64,000 bases of DNA from Ferrovibrio sp. (GTDB lineage Bacteria > Pseudomonadota > Alphaproteobacteria > Ferrovibrionales > Ferrovibrionaceae), in contig NZ_JANLJJ010000079.1 in the NCBI RefSeq assembly GCF_029255545.1, positions 62,001-126,000 on the forward strand, given 5' to 3'. The notes under the pieces are model-generated. The model had not been told where the DNA came from. It saw nothing but the letters and a program-made list of their open reading frames with translations, and did no database searches. The position numbers and the translations under genes were made by a program. Below, piece by piece: positions 1-9,009 of this stretch. Every line of letters begins with the position of its first letter. The first letter of the stretch is position 1.

Positions 1-785
1 AAAATCTGGTTGCGCGCTTCCTTGCGCTCTACCGTCTTGACGATACCATCGACCAGATCGCCGATATAAGTGAAATCAAGCCGATCGGAACCGTCGCCAT
101 GTACGACGACATCCGAGCCCTGAATGGCGTTTTCAATGAATATCTGGCCAACCCGGCGGCTGACGCAGCGTTCCCCGTAAAGCGCGGATGGCCGAATGAT
201 CGTGTAAGGCAGCCCGAAGACCTGATTATAGGCGATGACCATTTTTTCCCCGGCGAATTTCAAGGCGCCATAGATGCCTAGCGGTTCACAGGAGGTTTCT
301 TCCGAGACGGAATCGTCCATGAAGTTGCCATACACCATGCTCGACGAGAAGAAGATGAAATGCTCGACGTTGCCGCGGCTGTAGTCGAGGGCGTTTTCGA
401 GGGTGCGGAGGCTATGGTCGAAGGTGCTGTAGGGATCCTTGTTTGATTTGCCGGCATGCGCCACGGCGGCAAGCTGGACGACGACTTCGGGCTTTATGTC
501 CTTCAGCACGCTGGTAAGGGCGTGGTACTCGCGCGCATCCTGCAGGTGCAGGGGAACCCGAGCGTTGCGCAGTAGGTCGAGGCGCTCCGACGTGATGTCG
601 ATGTAGAGGTCGCGATTGACAATGTCGCCCTGGGCGCGGCCGAAGGCATAGAGGTTGTTCACCTGCAGGCTGTCTATCACGTGAACGTCGGCGCCAAGTT
701 CTTTGAGTTTCAGGGCAAGATGGTGGCCAATAAATCCGGCCCCGCCGATGAGGGCAATGCGGCGGTTTGCGATGGGGAACGTCAT
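1..785 (-). CDS. NAD-dependent epimerase/dehydratase (extended SDR), C-terminus off window
   Basis: My translation from ATG at 785 gives an extended short-chain dehydrogenase/reductase. The nucleotide-binding motif GGAGFIG is at residues 14-20, FFSSSMVYG comes mid-protein, the catalytic YGALK (YxxxK) follows, and YIGDLVDGI lies near the window edge. The family interconverts or dehydrates NDP-sugars in the cytoplasm. The ATG overlaps the stop of the upstream aminotransferase by four bases (ATGA), so the two are translationally coupled in a sugar-biosynthesis operon. About 261 residues are visible and the reading frame runs out of the window at base 1 without a stop. The substrate is not determinable; a UDP- or CMP-linked sugar is inferred from the neighbours. 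Confidence 0.9.
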   Translation of the reverse strand, partial: MTFPIANRRIALIGGAGFIGHHLALKLKELGADVHVIDSLQVNNLYAFGRAQGDIVNRDLYIDITSERLDLLRNARVPLHLQDAREYHALTSVLKDIKPEVVVQLAAVAHAGKSNKDPYSTFDHSLRTLENALDYSRGNVEHFIFFSSSMVYGNFMDDSVSEETSCEPLGIYGALKFAGEKMVIAYNQVFGLPYTIIRPSALYGERCVSRRVGQIFIENAIQGSDVVVHGDGSDRLDFTYIGDLVDGIVKTVERKEARNQI

Positions 786-1927
786 TTCGATACCTCGTTG
801 ATAACGGTTTTTACGGCATCCACGATGCGGGACATGTCATTGCGATTCAGGTGAGGGCCAACAGGCAGTGCGATGGAGCATGTGCTGATCCACCCGGCAA
901 CCGGATGGTCGGATGGCTTGTGGCCGAATTTCTCCCTGTAATACGACATCTGTGGCACCGGGCCCGGGTAGTGGACGCTGGTGCCAATGCCACGGGCATT
1001 CAGCTTGAGGATGATGTCCGTACGTCGCGCGGCCCAGGATTCTGGCAGCATCATATTGAAGCAGTAGTGGCTTGATTTGAAGCGGCCGCCATCAGCGCGG
1101 AACAATTGCAGAGGCTCAACGTCACGCAGGCCGGCGTCGAGAGCCGCGAAATTCTCTGCGCGCCGGTCCAGGAAATTGCTGACTTTTTTCAGTTGTTCGA
1201 TACCGATGGCGGCCTGGATTTCATTCATGCGGTAATTGTAACCGAGGTCGACGACATCATAGATGCCTGGCACTTTGCGTTCGTGCATCGCCTTGTCAAC
1301 GCCGAAGGCCTTCTTGATGCGGAGTTTTGCAGCGAGGTCGGCATGCTTGGTGATGATCATGCCGCCTTCGGCGGTGGTCATGTGTTTGACCGGGTAAAAC
1401 GAGAATACCCCGACATCGCCCAGCATGCCCGCATGGATGTCATCCAGTCGGGTGCCAACGGCCAGCGCGCAATCTTCGAGCACAAAGAGCCCATGGCGCT
1501 TCGCCAGCGCCATGACCGGCGTCATGTCGACGGGCATTCCGAGGTAATGAACTACGGCAATGGCCTTGGTGCGTGGCCCGATGGCCGCGGCGATGGCTTC
1601 GATATTAATGTTGCCGGTTTCTGCCTCAGAGTCGACAAAGACCGGCGTCGCGCCGGTCAGCAGAACGGTATGCGAAGTTGCTGCATGTGTCTGCGCCGGA
1701 ACTATGACCTCGTCGCCCTGACCGATGCCAAGAGTAAACCAAACCAGATGCATGCCGGCCGTACAGGACGAAACGGTAATTGCATGGGGGGATCCGGTCC
1801 AGGCGGCAAAATCATTTTCGAATTGTGTCGCGCGCGGTCCATGCACCAGTATCGGGCCGGACATGACATCCAGCACGGCGGCGCGTTCTTCGTCGCCTAT
1901 CATGGGTTTTCCAAAGGGAATCGTCAT
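782..1927 (-). CDS. DegT/DnrJ/EryC1/StrS family sugar aminotransferase
   Basis: 381 residues, the normal length for PLP-dependent keto-sugar aminotransferases. Asp152 (in FVLEDCA) fits the pyridine-nitrogen aspartate and Lys181 (in FYPVKHMTTAEGG) fits the Schiff-base lysine. Such enzymes transfer an amino group, usually from glutamate, to a keto-sugar nucleotide. It lies in a minus-strand operon after a Gfo/Idh/MocA oxidoreductase (42 bp gap) and overlaps the following SDR by 4 bp. An oxidoreductase next to an aminotransferase suggests that a hydroxyl is oxidised and then aminated. The exact sugar cannot be read from the sequence. Confidence 0.93.
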   Translation of the reverse strand: MTIPFGKPMIGDEERAAVLDVMSGPILVHGPRATQFENDFAAWTGSPHAITVSSCTAGMHLVWFTLGIGQGDEVIVPAQTHAATSHTVLLTGATPVFVDSEAETGNINIEAIAAAIGPRTKAIAVVHYLGMPVDMTPVMALAKRHGLFVLEDCALAVGTRLDDIHAGMLGDVGVFSFYPVKHMTTAEGGMIITKHADLAAKLRIKKAFGVDKAMHERKVPGIYDVVDLGYNYRMNEIQAAIGIEQLKKVSNFLDRRAENFAALDAGLRDVEPLQLFRADGGRFKSSHYCFNMMLPESWAARRTDIILKLNARGIGTSVHYPGPVPQMSYYREKFGHKPSDHPVAGWISTCSIALPVGPHLNRNDMSRIVDAVKTVINEVSK

Positions 1928-1969
1928 TGCATCACTCTTGGCGGCAGGGCTTGTGGTGAATGGGTGGGT

Positions 1970-2971
1970 TCAATGGTAATCGACCCGGACCGGGGCGTTG
2001 GTTTGCAGAGCGGCTTCGATTGCAAGGGAAACCGCCATGCAGTCAAGTACGTCTGCGGCGCTGATTTCAGGCTCGCTCCCATCAAGGATGGAGCGCACAA
2101 AACTTGGAATCAAATCCCCTTTCTCAGCACCAGGATATGCATCGTCGATCCGGGCGGGAGCAATATCGGGAGAACGGGACTGGTAAAGCGCTGCGCCACC
2201 GGGGCCGTGCTGGAAGCTCGCTGCCGTTCCATATACTGACAGAAGGTGGGTATGGGGCATGACGCAGGCGAAATTCGCGGTCACCTTGGCAAGCATGCCG
2301 GATGGGAAGCGCAGCAGCGCAGCGACGCAATCGTTGAAGGAGAACGAAGTCCCAGACGTGGCCAACCGTGAGCCGAAGGCGAAAACCTCGGCGGGACGCT
2401 GGCCGGTCAGCCACATCAGAAGGTCCAGGAGATGTATGGCGCCACCATGCACAACCGAGTAATACGGCTGCTTGCCGCGCCAGCCCTCGGTGATCTTGTG
2501 CAGTCGGCCATAATTGTAGTCGCCCTCAAGATAGTAAACTTCACCCATCTCGCCATGCTGGATGCGTTCTCTCAGGCGGATGAAACGCGGGGTCCGGCGC
2601 AGAATCAGATTGGACGAAAGCTTGATGTCGGGGCGACGCCGGAGAGCGCTGCGGATATCCTGCAATTCATTTTCGAACAGGCAGAGCGGCTTTTCCACGA
2701 ACACATGCTTGCCGGCTTCAATCGCGCGCATGACCTGAGAATGGTGGTCTCTGTCATAGGATGCGATCGAAACCACATCGATCTCAGGGTCATTCAGAAT
2801 TTCATCCGCAGAGCTGCCGGTTCTGCGGCCGGGATTGCGGTTGGAAACTTCAGCAAGCTTTGCCGGATCCTGATCAATGAGAGCAACGACGCGGCAGCGT
2901 TCGTCCGCCTCGAAGCCGGCGATGTGCCGCTCTCCCACGCCCAGGCCGATGATGCCAACCCTGATCACCAC
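1970..2971 (-). CDS. Gfo/Idh/MocA family NAD(P)-dependent oxidoreductase
   Basis: 333 residues with an N-terminal Rossmann fold (IGLGVGERH, residues 8-16) and the family signature EKPLC with Lys94. A C-terminal segment GGAIHLLDLLMWLTG carries the conserved histidine region. These enzymes oxidise or reduce hydroxyl/keto groups on sugars, nucleotide sugars or inositols. The start overlaps the end of the cytidylyltransferase gene by 7 bp, placing it second in a four-gene sugar operon. It probably makes the keto-sugar used by the downstream aminotransferase; that order is inferred from synteny. Confidence 0.92.
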   Translation of the reverse strand: MVIRVGIIGLGVGERHIAGFEADERCRVVALIDQDPAKLAEVSNRNPGRRTGSSADEILNDPEIDVVSIASYDRDHHSQVMRAIEAGKHVFVEKPLCLFENELQDIRSALRRRPDIKLSSNLILRRTPRFIRLRERIQHGEMGEVYYLEGDYNYGRLHKITEGWRGKQPYYSVVHGGAIHLLDLLMWLTGQRPAEVFAFGSRLATSGTSFSFNDCVAALLRFPSGMLAKVTANFACVMPHTHLLSVYGTAASFQHGPGGAALYQSRSPDIAPARIDDAYPGAEKGDLIPSFVRSILDGSEPEISAADVLDCMAVSLAIEAALQTNAPVRVDYH

Positions 2972-3663
2972 GCACCCGGTTTTTCTGTTTCGGCATGCAA
3001 TGCCAGCAAGTCATCAAGGCTGTATCGGCTCTGGTCGCTCGTCATGCGTGCGGCAAGAGCGCGGATGGATGCCAGGTCCTCGGCTGTATCGACGCACAGC
3101 CTGATGCTGGACATGTCCCGGCGAGCCGTGAAGTTCGTGATGGCCACCTCCGCCGTGTGATTATAGAACCACGACGTGACGTGTTCTCGTTCCTCATTCT
3201 CGGTCATTGCGGCATAAGCTGCCTTGAAGGCGGCGGAATTGACCACCTCGACGGACTGGCCTTTAGGGAAGCTGCGGGGGTGGACGTTGGTTGTAATGTC
3301 GCAAGGCCCAGCTTCGAAAAGGCGGACGGCATAATCCACCAGCGCCGGATCAATCAGGGGGCTGTCACCGCAAATCCGGACAAAAGACGGCAGGCCGAAA
3401 ACATCGATTGCCTGGATAAATCGCATGGCAACATCATCCAACGGCCCACGATAACAGCGGATTCCGAGTTTCTCCGCGAGTTCCGCCAAGGGGGTGTCGC
3501 TGGGGTGATCGGATGTGGCGAGGATGATGCCATCCAGCGTGGTGCAAGCGGACAGGCGTTCAATCAGCCATGCAAGAAGTGGTCGTCCCGCGACCGGGGC
3601 CAGCATTTTGCCCGGGAGCCGACGCGAAGACATACGGGCCTGAAGTATTGCGGTGAGCGGCAT
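2965..3663 (-). CDS. SpsF-like acylneuraminate cytidylyltransferase family protein
   Basis: 232 residues starting LTAILQARMSSRRLPGK, the N-terminal nucleotide-binding signature of the CMP-sugar synthetase/SpsF group (residues 3-19). ICGDSPLID carries the acidic metal-binding motif. The family transfers CMP from CTP to acidic or nonulosonate-type sugars. It is the first gene of the minus-strand operon that continues through the oxidoreductase, aminotransferase and SDR. The ATG at 3663 is preceded by a weak ribosome site; an ops-like element lies 24 bp upstream in the leader. No NeuB-type synthase is in the window, so the identity of the activated sugar is open. Confidence 0.88.
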   Translation of the reverse strand: MPLTAILQARMSSRRLPGKMLAPVAGRPLLAWLIERLSACTTLDGIILATSDHPSDTPLAELAEKLGIRCYRGPLDDVAMRFIQAIDVFGLPSFVRICGDSPLIDPALVDYAVRLFEAGPCDITTNVHPRSFPKGQSVEVVNSAAFKAAYAAMTENEEREHVTSWFYNHTAEVAITNFTARRDMSSIRLCVDTAEDLASIRALAARMTSDQSRYSLDDLLALHAETEKPGAW

Positions 3664-4470
3664 TCGGAGAGAGTCGCAAATCCGGTCATGCTACCGCACT
3701 CCGGGTGAAGCCAGGGCTGCATCCGGGTCGGCACTCGGGTTGTCCTGCCCGCAATACGGAGGCGGGCAATTGCGGGCCAGAGGGCGATTGTAACCTCTGG
3801 TAGAGAACGAAGATTAACGGTTTGCCCGCTAGAACGAGCTGACGTTCATGGACTGAACACTAGCCCGATTCTATGTTTGATTGCAATTGCTTGGGTATGT
3901 GAATTGCACTGAAAGAAGGCGGCTACATAGGGCAATTCGCAGCATATATTGAATTATTTCAATGAGTTGTAGTTAATGTGGCTCGGCGTTCGATATTCAT
4001 GGCTTTGTAATTAACAGATGGTGGGCCAGGAGCGGGCCGGGAAGAGCCGGGCCCAAGGAGACATGATCCGGATGCAGATGCTGTGCTCGGCCCTGTCAAA
4101 ACCATGCGTGCCCTGGGGCCGATGACCAAGATCGGTCCGGACGGGACAGACTGGCCCCGGGGCGGCCGCCACCTGTTCGACAAAGCATATCCGGCAGTTG
4201 GTTGGGTTGGGTTTACAGGGTCACCCCAGCCAGAGGCAGTCGAGGAGCCCCTTTGCGGCCATGGGTTCCGCGCTTGGTGCGGCACCATCAGCTTTGCGTG
4301 GATTCCAGCTGCCGTGTTCTTTTCGAGGCCGTGATTCTGAATTCATTCGGCCGTGTCGGGACTGGCTCTTGAACTGCACAGCTTCTCAATGTTCAAGTGC
4401 CGCAGCTACTGTTTCAGTCCAGCAAGCTAGGCGATGAGATACCGGATCCCGATGGGAAGGCCCCGCAGAC
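3664..4470. other. Long intergenic region between divergent polysaccharide operons
   Basis: About 800 bp without a convincing gene, separating the minus-strand sugar operon from the plus-strand glycosyltransferase. The stretch around 3,790-4,010 is clearly A+T-richer than the flanks and is the likely location of divergent promoters, but no consensus -35/-10 pair stood out. Short frames between 3,959 and 4,437 are low-complexity and resemble no family I know. The ops-like element at 3,687-3,697 is the only specific signal I can support. Part of it may be a decayed gene. Confidence 0.5.
3687..3697 (-). promoter_or_regulatory. ops-like element in the leader of the sugar operon
   Basis: On the minus strand the sequence GCGGTAGCATG lies 24 bp before the ATG of the SpsF-like gene. 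It matches the Escherichia coli RfaH-recruiting ops core GCGGTAGCGTG at 10 of 11 positions. An RfaH-like protein is encoded at 14,923-15,420. Function is inferred from the match, the leader position and the partner gene; alphaproteobacterial RfaH-like proteins may prefer a different sequence. Confidence 0.45.
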
Positions 4471-5646
4471 ATGCGTTTAGCGATCTTGCTCGATGACCGT
4501 ATAACGGACTGGGATGCAAAGGGCGAAATCCTGCCGGCTTATTTCAATCCTGCAGGTGTCGCCGATCATATAACCATCGTCGGTTTGCTGGCTGATAAAC
4601 CAGCGGCCGCGACTCTGGCGACACTGACGGCGCCTGCGGAATGGACCTTCATATCTGTCGATATGGGGCGGTTTGGCCTTGCCCTGCGCACCCTCGGGAT
4701 GCGTCCGGTCCTGCTGCGGAGAGCATTGAGGTCTGTACTGAAAGGATTGCGTGAACAGAAACCTGATCTCATACGGGCTTACGGCGACGGCTTTGCTGCC
4801 GCGGCCGCCGGCGTGATCGGTCCCGCCATAGGCATCCCCTATGTCATCAGTCTGCATGCGACACCGGATCCAGTCATTCGCAGGCAGTATGCTTCGTTGC
4901 GCGATCGATTTTGGCGTTGGTTGCTTGCGCCAAGCGTCGAGGCGGCCTTGCGCGGCGCGCAGCGCATCATAGCGGTGTATTCGCCAATACTTTCTTTTCT
5001 GTCAGAGCCGGTGCGCGACCGCGCTGTTGTTCTGCCCAATGTCGTAGCGGCGCAACCGCAGGCGGTTCGCCATGAAAATGGACCGGATGGCACTGGCAAT
5101 AATCTGCGCTTGTTGTGGATAGGCCGTCTTATCCCGGGGCGTGATCCGACACCAGTCATTGAAGCCGTTGCCTCGCGTCAGGACATGCTGCTGACTGTGG
5201 TTGGCAGCGGCCCTCTGCTGCCCATAGCCAGAGATCTGGCGGCGCGGCTTGGTATTGACCACAGGGTACGATTCATCCCTGCGCTGGAGAACGCGCAACT
5301 GATCGCCGAGCTCGGAAATTATGAAGTCTTGGTATTGCGGACTGATTATGCCGAACTGGCCAAGCCCGTCATGGAAGCAGCGCTTGCTGGCCTGGTGGTG
5401 GTCATCAATCATCAGCCATCCGCGGTGCTTGATGAGTATCGCGGGTTTCCTGTAGTCTTCACTGACGCAACTGCGGAATCTTATTCTGCGGCGTTTTGCA
5501 GACTTGCGGACGATTGTCGATGGCGACAAGACCTTGCCAGGCAGACATACGCCTTCGCAAGGGAGCATTGGAATCCGGATGTTGTTGCCCGCAGGATTGC
5601 TGACATTATGCGCGACGCAACAGCAAATAAACGCGATATAAGATAA
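4471..5646 (+). CDS. GT4-type glycosyltransferase
   Basis: 391 residues with the two-Rossmann GT-B layout. The N-terminal half includes LIRAYGDGFAAAAAG and YVISLHATPD. The C-terminal donor-binding half starts LRLLWIGRLIPGRDP, continues with LLTVVGSGPLL, and ends with a weakly conserved KPVMEAALAGL in the place of the GT4 E-x7-E segment. Such enzymes transfer a sugar from an NDP donor at the cytoplasmic membrane. GGGAAGG lies about 10 bp before the ATG as ribosome site. It sits 15 bp upstream of the UDP-GlcNAc 2-epimerase gene, so it may use a ManNAc-type donor; that pairing is inference. Confidence 0.85.
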   Translation: MRLAILLDDRITDWDAKGEILPAYFNPAGVADHITIVGLLADKPAAATLATLTAPAEWTFISVDMGRFGLALRTLGMRPVLLRRALRSVLKGLREQKPDLIRAYGDGFAAAAAGVIGPAIGIPYVISLHATPDPVIRRQYASLRDRFWRWLLAPSVEAALRGAQRIIAVYSPILSFLSEPVRDRAVVLPNVVAAQPQAVRHENGPDGTGNNLRLLWIGRLIPGRDPTPVIEAVASRQDMLLTVVGSGPLLPIARDLAARLGIDHRVRFIPALENAQLIAELGNYEVLVLRTDYAELAKPVMEAALAGLVVVINHQPSAVLDEYRGFPVVFTDATAESYSAAFCRLADDCRWRQDLARQTYAFAREHWNPDVVARRIADIMRDATANKRDIR

Positions 5647-5661
5647 AAAGGTCGGAATTGC

Positions 5662-6762
5662 GTGACGGGAATAGTTGTATTCGGGACACGTCCGGAAGCG
5701 ATAAAGCTGGCTCCAGTGATTGGAGGGTTGAGGAACAGGCTCGATCCGCATTCAGTGAAAGTGGTTTGCTCAGGGCAGCATCGCAGCCTCCTGACCCAGA
5801 CGCTGCATGCCCTGGATTTCGCCGTTGACGTAAATTTTGATCTTATGGTGCACCACCAGACGCCGGCAGAAGTGGTGCGGCGCATCGTAAGCGCGCTGGA
5901 TCGCTTCATACAGGATCACAAAGTTGATTGGATTCTCGTCCAGGGCGATACCGCAACCGCCCTTGCCGGCGCCCTTGCCGGATATCTGACCGGAACCCCG
6001 ACTATTCACCTGGAAGCGGGGCTTCGCACAAACGATCTGAATGCGCCATGGCCAGAAGAGGGCTTCCGCCAGTTGATCGCGCGCCTGGCCAGCCTGCATC
6101 TGGCGCCAACCCAGGCAGCGCGGGCCAACCTCATGGCAGAGAATATTCCCGCGGACCGCATCGTTGTCGTGGGCAATACAGGCCTGGATATTCAGACTCA
6201 TACCATGAAGACCATGGGGGATGTGCGGCAGGGCGATGCGATGCCCTATTTCCTGGTCACGCTGCATCGCCGCGAGAATCTTGGCGAACCCCTTGCGGCG
6301 GTTTGTGGTCATTTGGAAACCCTGCTGAACAGCTATCCCGGGTACCGCATTCTATGGCCCCGCCACCCGAATCCCGAGGTCATTGAAACCATAGAGGCGC
6401 ATTTCCTTGGTTCCGGCGATCGCCTCGCGATCGTCGACCCCATGGACTACCCAGATTTCCTTGGTGCGATGGCCGGTGCGCGAGTAATCATTACCGATTC
6501 AGGCGGGGTTCAGGAAGAAGGCGCATCTCTCGGCATACCGGTTGTTGTGATCAGAGATAAAACCGAGCGGCAGGAGATCGTTGACCTTGGTTTGGCTGCG
6601 ATGGCCGGCAGCCGCGGCGCCGGCATGGAAGAAGCCGTATCAGGCTTTCTTGGCAGGCAGATTGATGCTGCTGCAGTAACCCGCTGGCGGGAAATCCAGG
6701 GGAATGGTCATGCCGCCGTCTGCGTCGTCGAGGCAATCCTGCAGCGCTTCGAATTGCGCTAG
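5662..6762 (+). CDS. wecB: UDP-N-acetylglucosamine 2-epimerase (non-hydrolysing)
   Basis: 366 residues beginning with VVFGTRPEAIKLAP (GTRPEAIK at residues 8-15). It has the family motifs VQGDTATALAGA (Asp96), HLEAGLRT (Glu118), LVTLHRREN and ITDSGGVQEE. It converts UDP-GlcNAc to UDP-ManNAc, precursor of ManNAc/ManNAcA in surface polysaccharides. The start is a GTG just after the preceding glycosyltransferase, in the same orientation, so the two form a small operon. Length and motifs are those of an intact WecB/MnaA enzyme. It converges with the flippase gene 16 bp away. Confidence 0.93.
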   Translation: MTGIVVFGTRPEAIKLAPVIGGLRNRLDPHSVKVVCSGQHRSLLTQTLHALDFAVDVNFDLMVHHQTPAEVVRRIVSALDRFIQDHKVDWILVQGDTATALAGALAGYLTGTPTIHLEAGLRTNDLNAPWPEEGFRQLIARLASLHLAPTQAARANLMAENIPADRIVVVGNTGLDIQTHTMKTMGDVRQGDAMPYFLVTLHRRENLGEPLAAVCGHLETLLNSYPGYRILWPRHPNPEVIETIEAHFLGSGDRLAIVDPMDYPDFLGAMAGARVIITDSGGVQEEGASLGIPVVVIRDKTERQEIVDLGLAAMAGSRGAGMEEAVSGFLGRQIDAAAVTRWREIQGNGHAAVCVVEAILQRFELR

Positions 6763-6777
6763 AGGGCCCGGCTCGCC

Positions 6778-8259
6778 TCAGAAGCCCCCTTGTTGCCGAG
6801 GGCGAAAAAATCTCAACCCGAAGGCGGAGGCAGCATACACGCTGATAAATGCCGCCGCCGCAAGAACCGACAGGGGAGCCTTGCCGGGGATGGCGTTGAA
6901 GCTGGCTGCGACCGCGATGCTGCCGGCCGCGATGCTGCTGGTCATGGTTGCTGTGGCAATCCGGCGCAGCTGCGTTTTGCCAACCAGAATGGTGTGATCA
7001 TAGCCCATTTTGTATGCGGCGCTGATGATCATGGCTGCAAAGCCTACCCGACCGGCTACAGCAGCCAGTGCAGCGCCGGTTAACCCCAAAACAGGCAACG
7101 CCATGATGCTGAGTCCCAAGGTTGCTAGGCCGCAGATCAGGGTCGCCCGCATGAGCATGCCGCCCCGACGTTCGGCATAAAGCGCATATTCCCAAGGCGA
7201 GGCCGCCTGATTTATGAATGCGGCGCCCGCCAGCAGGGTGATAACGGTTGGTTCTACGTGCAGCTTGGGCCCACCCAGCAGTTGCAGGATCTGTGATCCG
7301 GCAAGAGCAAGGAAAACAAGAAGCGGAATTCCCCCCTCCAGAAACAGGCCCCCGACGGCCCGCGCCGATGTCACGGCGGCCATGCGGTCGCGCTGCTCCA
7401 ATGAAGCGCAAAAACGCGGGAACAGAACCCACCAGAATGGTGCCCCCCATGATGCCAGCACGGCCACCAGAGTTTGTGCACTGGCATAGTGGCCGACGGA
7501 TTCGGCGCCGGTGATCGAGCCAACTGCAAACCGATCTCCAAGCGCCATCAGCCATTCTCCCAGCCCGGCAACCATAAATGGCGTGCCGATAGAGAGGGCA
7601 TTGCGGATGTCTTCCACGGGAAGCAGCCACAAACGCGGCCGGAAAAGAGCGGAGCGATCAATGACTCTGTAAAACGCGCAGCCAGCCACCACCAGCTTCA
7701 GGGCGGCAGCAAATCCGATGAAAGCCGCCGGGTCCAATCTGTTGGCCCAGACCAGAAGCCCGATTCCGAATGGCAGAGCGACGGCCTCAGCCACCTGTAA
7801 TGCGGTGGCGGCGCCGGTTTCCAATCGTGCCCTCAGGGCTTCCATGGTTAGTCCCTGCCAAACGGAAGCCAGCAGAAGCAGGCAGGACATCTTTATCAAG
7901 GGGGTGCTATCCGCGGTTGGCCCAATAAATGCCGCTAGCAGCGGTGCGGAGAACCACAGGGCGACGGTCAGCGGCAAAGCAATAGCCGAGGCGATCGCAA
8001 TCGCGCCCCCCAGCCTCTGCTGGATAGTTTCTTGATCGGTGATGCCCGCTATCTGGCGGACCAGGCTGAAGCCCAGGCCGAGAGATACCAGCGGCACCAT
8101 CGCCGAGATTGCGGCCTGGCTGAAGGTGAACTGGCCATAGCCATCAACACCCATCAGGCGAACCAGAAGGGGCATGATCAGAAAACTGCTGCCTTTGGTA
8201 ATGGCTTCTGCACCAAAGCGGAGCAGCAGAGCCCGATCTATGGCCCATCGGCTGCGCAT
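6778..8259 (-). CDS. Wzx-like polysaccharide flippase (MOP superfamily)
   Basis: 493 residues, almost entirely hydrophobic, with about twelve to fourteen predicted membrane segments. The N-terminus (AEAITKGSSFLIMPLLVRLMGVDGYGQFTF) is typical of oligosaccharide flippases, with the conserved small-residue and GxY pattern. Members move lipid-linked repeat units across the inner membrane for Wzy-dependent assembly. It is the last gene of the six-gene minus-strand run that starts with the deacetylase at 13,521 and lies 6 bp after the methyltransferase gene. Together with the ligase/polymerase at 10,068-11,408 it supports a Wzx/Wzy-type pathway. Confidence 0.88.
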   Translation of the reverse strand: MRSRWAIDRALLLRFGAEAITKGSSFLIMPLLVRLMGVDGYGQFTFSQAAISAMVPLVSLGLGFSLVRQIAGITDQETIQQRLGGAIAIASAIALPLTVALWFSAPLLAAFIGPTADSTPLIKMSCLLLLASVWQGLTMEALRARLETGAATALQVAEAVALPFGIGLLVWANRLDPAAFIGFAAALKLVVAGCAFYRVIDRSALFRPRLWLLPVEDIRNALSIGTPFMVAGLGEWLMALGDRFAVGSITGAESVGHYASAQTLVAVLASWGAPFWWVLFPRFCASLEQRDRMAAVTSARAVGGLFLEGGIPLLVFLALAGSQILQLLGGPKLHVEPTVITLLAGAAFINQAASPWEYALYAERRGGMLMRATLICGLATLGLSIMALPVLGLTGAALAAVAGRVGFAAMIISAAYKMGYDHTILVGKTQLRRIATATMTSSIAAGSIAVAASFNAIPGKAPLSVLAAAAFISVYAASAFGLRFFRPRQQGGF

Positions 8260-8265
8260 TTGCGC

Positions 8266-9009
8266 CTAACTGCCTCGGGATGGACGTTGCGCCATCACAT
8301 ACCACCGTTCCGCCAGTGCCGGCAGCCATTTGGATACCGCCTCGTCGAGCCCATGCCGATCCCTGTTGCCACGGATGAGGCGCTCAAGCTGCGGAAAACG
8401 TGTCGCTCCTGGCAGTAACAGGAACTGTGAAAGGGCGCCCTGCGGGTATATCCCGGTCACGATCAGGTTGTTCTCCGCAACCAGGTTTTTTACTTGGCTG
8501 AGGCGCCACCCGAATATGCCGGGGAAACCCAACTTCCTGTAATACCGGCGCCAGTAAAACAGGGACAGTGAACGCGCGCCTGCAAGGTCGAGAATCAGGG
8601 TGCCGCCTGGCCGGAGCAGCCCCGCCAGTGTCCGTATTGCGGCGATCTGCTGATCGTGCGGCAGCAGGAGCAGGGTTGAATAGCAATATGCCAGGTCAAA
8701 TCGTTCGGGATGCAGGGCTAGTTCCGGAAGCCCGGACGCAACGGCATGTACGTTAACGCCGGCCTCCAGCGAGCGCTTTTTCAGCCGAGCCAGCATTTCC
8801 GTGCTGATATCGACGGCCACCACGGTGGCGCCGAACCCCGCAAGCGGAATTGCGTGGCGGCCGCTGGCTGCGCCGATATCAGCCGCCACCAATCCCGGCG
8901 CAGCGCGCTCCAAGATCAGTTGCCACTTCAGCGACTGGGCGCGGGTCTCGCCCACCGTCTCAGGGTAAGCAGAGGATTCCCGGTCAAAATGCGAGCGCTC
9001 AATGCTCAT
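8266..9009 (-). CDS. Class I SAM-dependent methyltransferase
   Basis: 247 residues from the ATG at 9009. A longer frame opens at 9120, but its first 37 residues are unlike the family and lie inside the upstream gene, whereas the internal ATG gives an 11-bp overlap typical of this operon. The SAM-binding motif I is VAADIGAASGRHAIPLA, followed by VVAVDIS and an acidic post-motif region (FDLAYCYSTLLLLPHD). It probably O-methylates a sugar or lipid intermediate of the polysaccharide. The substrate is unknown. Confidence 0.85.
   Translation of the reverse strand: MSIERSHFDRESSAYPETVGETRAQSLKWQLILERAAPGLVAADIGAASGRHAIPLAGFGATVVAVDISTEMLARLKKRSLEAGVNVHAVASGLPELALHPERFDLAYCYSTLLLLPHDQQIAAIRTLAGLLRPGGTLILDLAGARSLSLFYWRRYYRKLGFPGIFGWRLSQVKNLVAENNLIVTGIYPQGALSQFLLLPGATRFPQLERLIRGNRDRHGLDEAVSKWLPALAERWYVMAQRPSRGS

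Noticed and set aside
3959..4288. 109-codon minus-strand frame in the intergenic region
   Set aside because: Pro/Ser/Arg-rich, no ribosome site and no recognisable domain.
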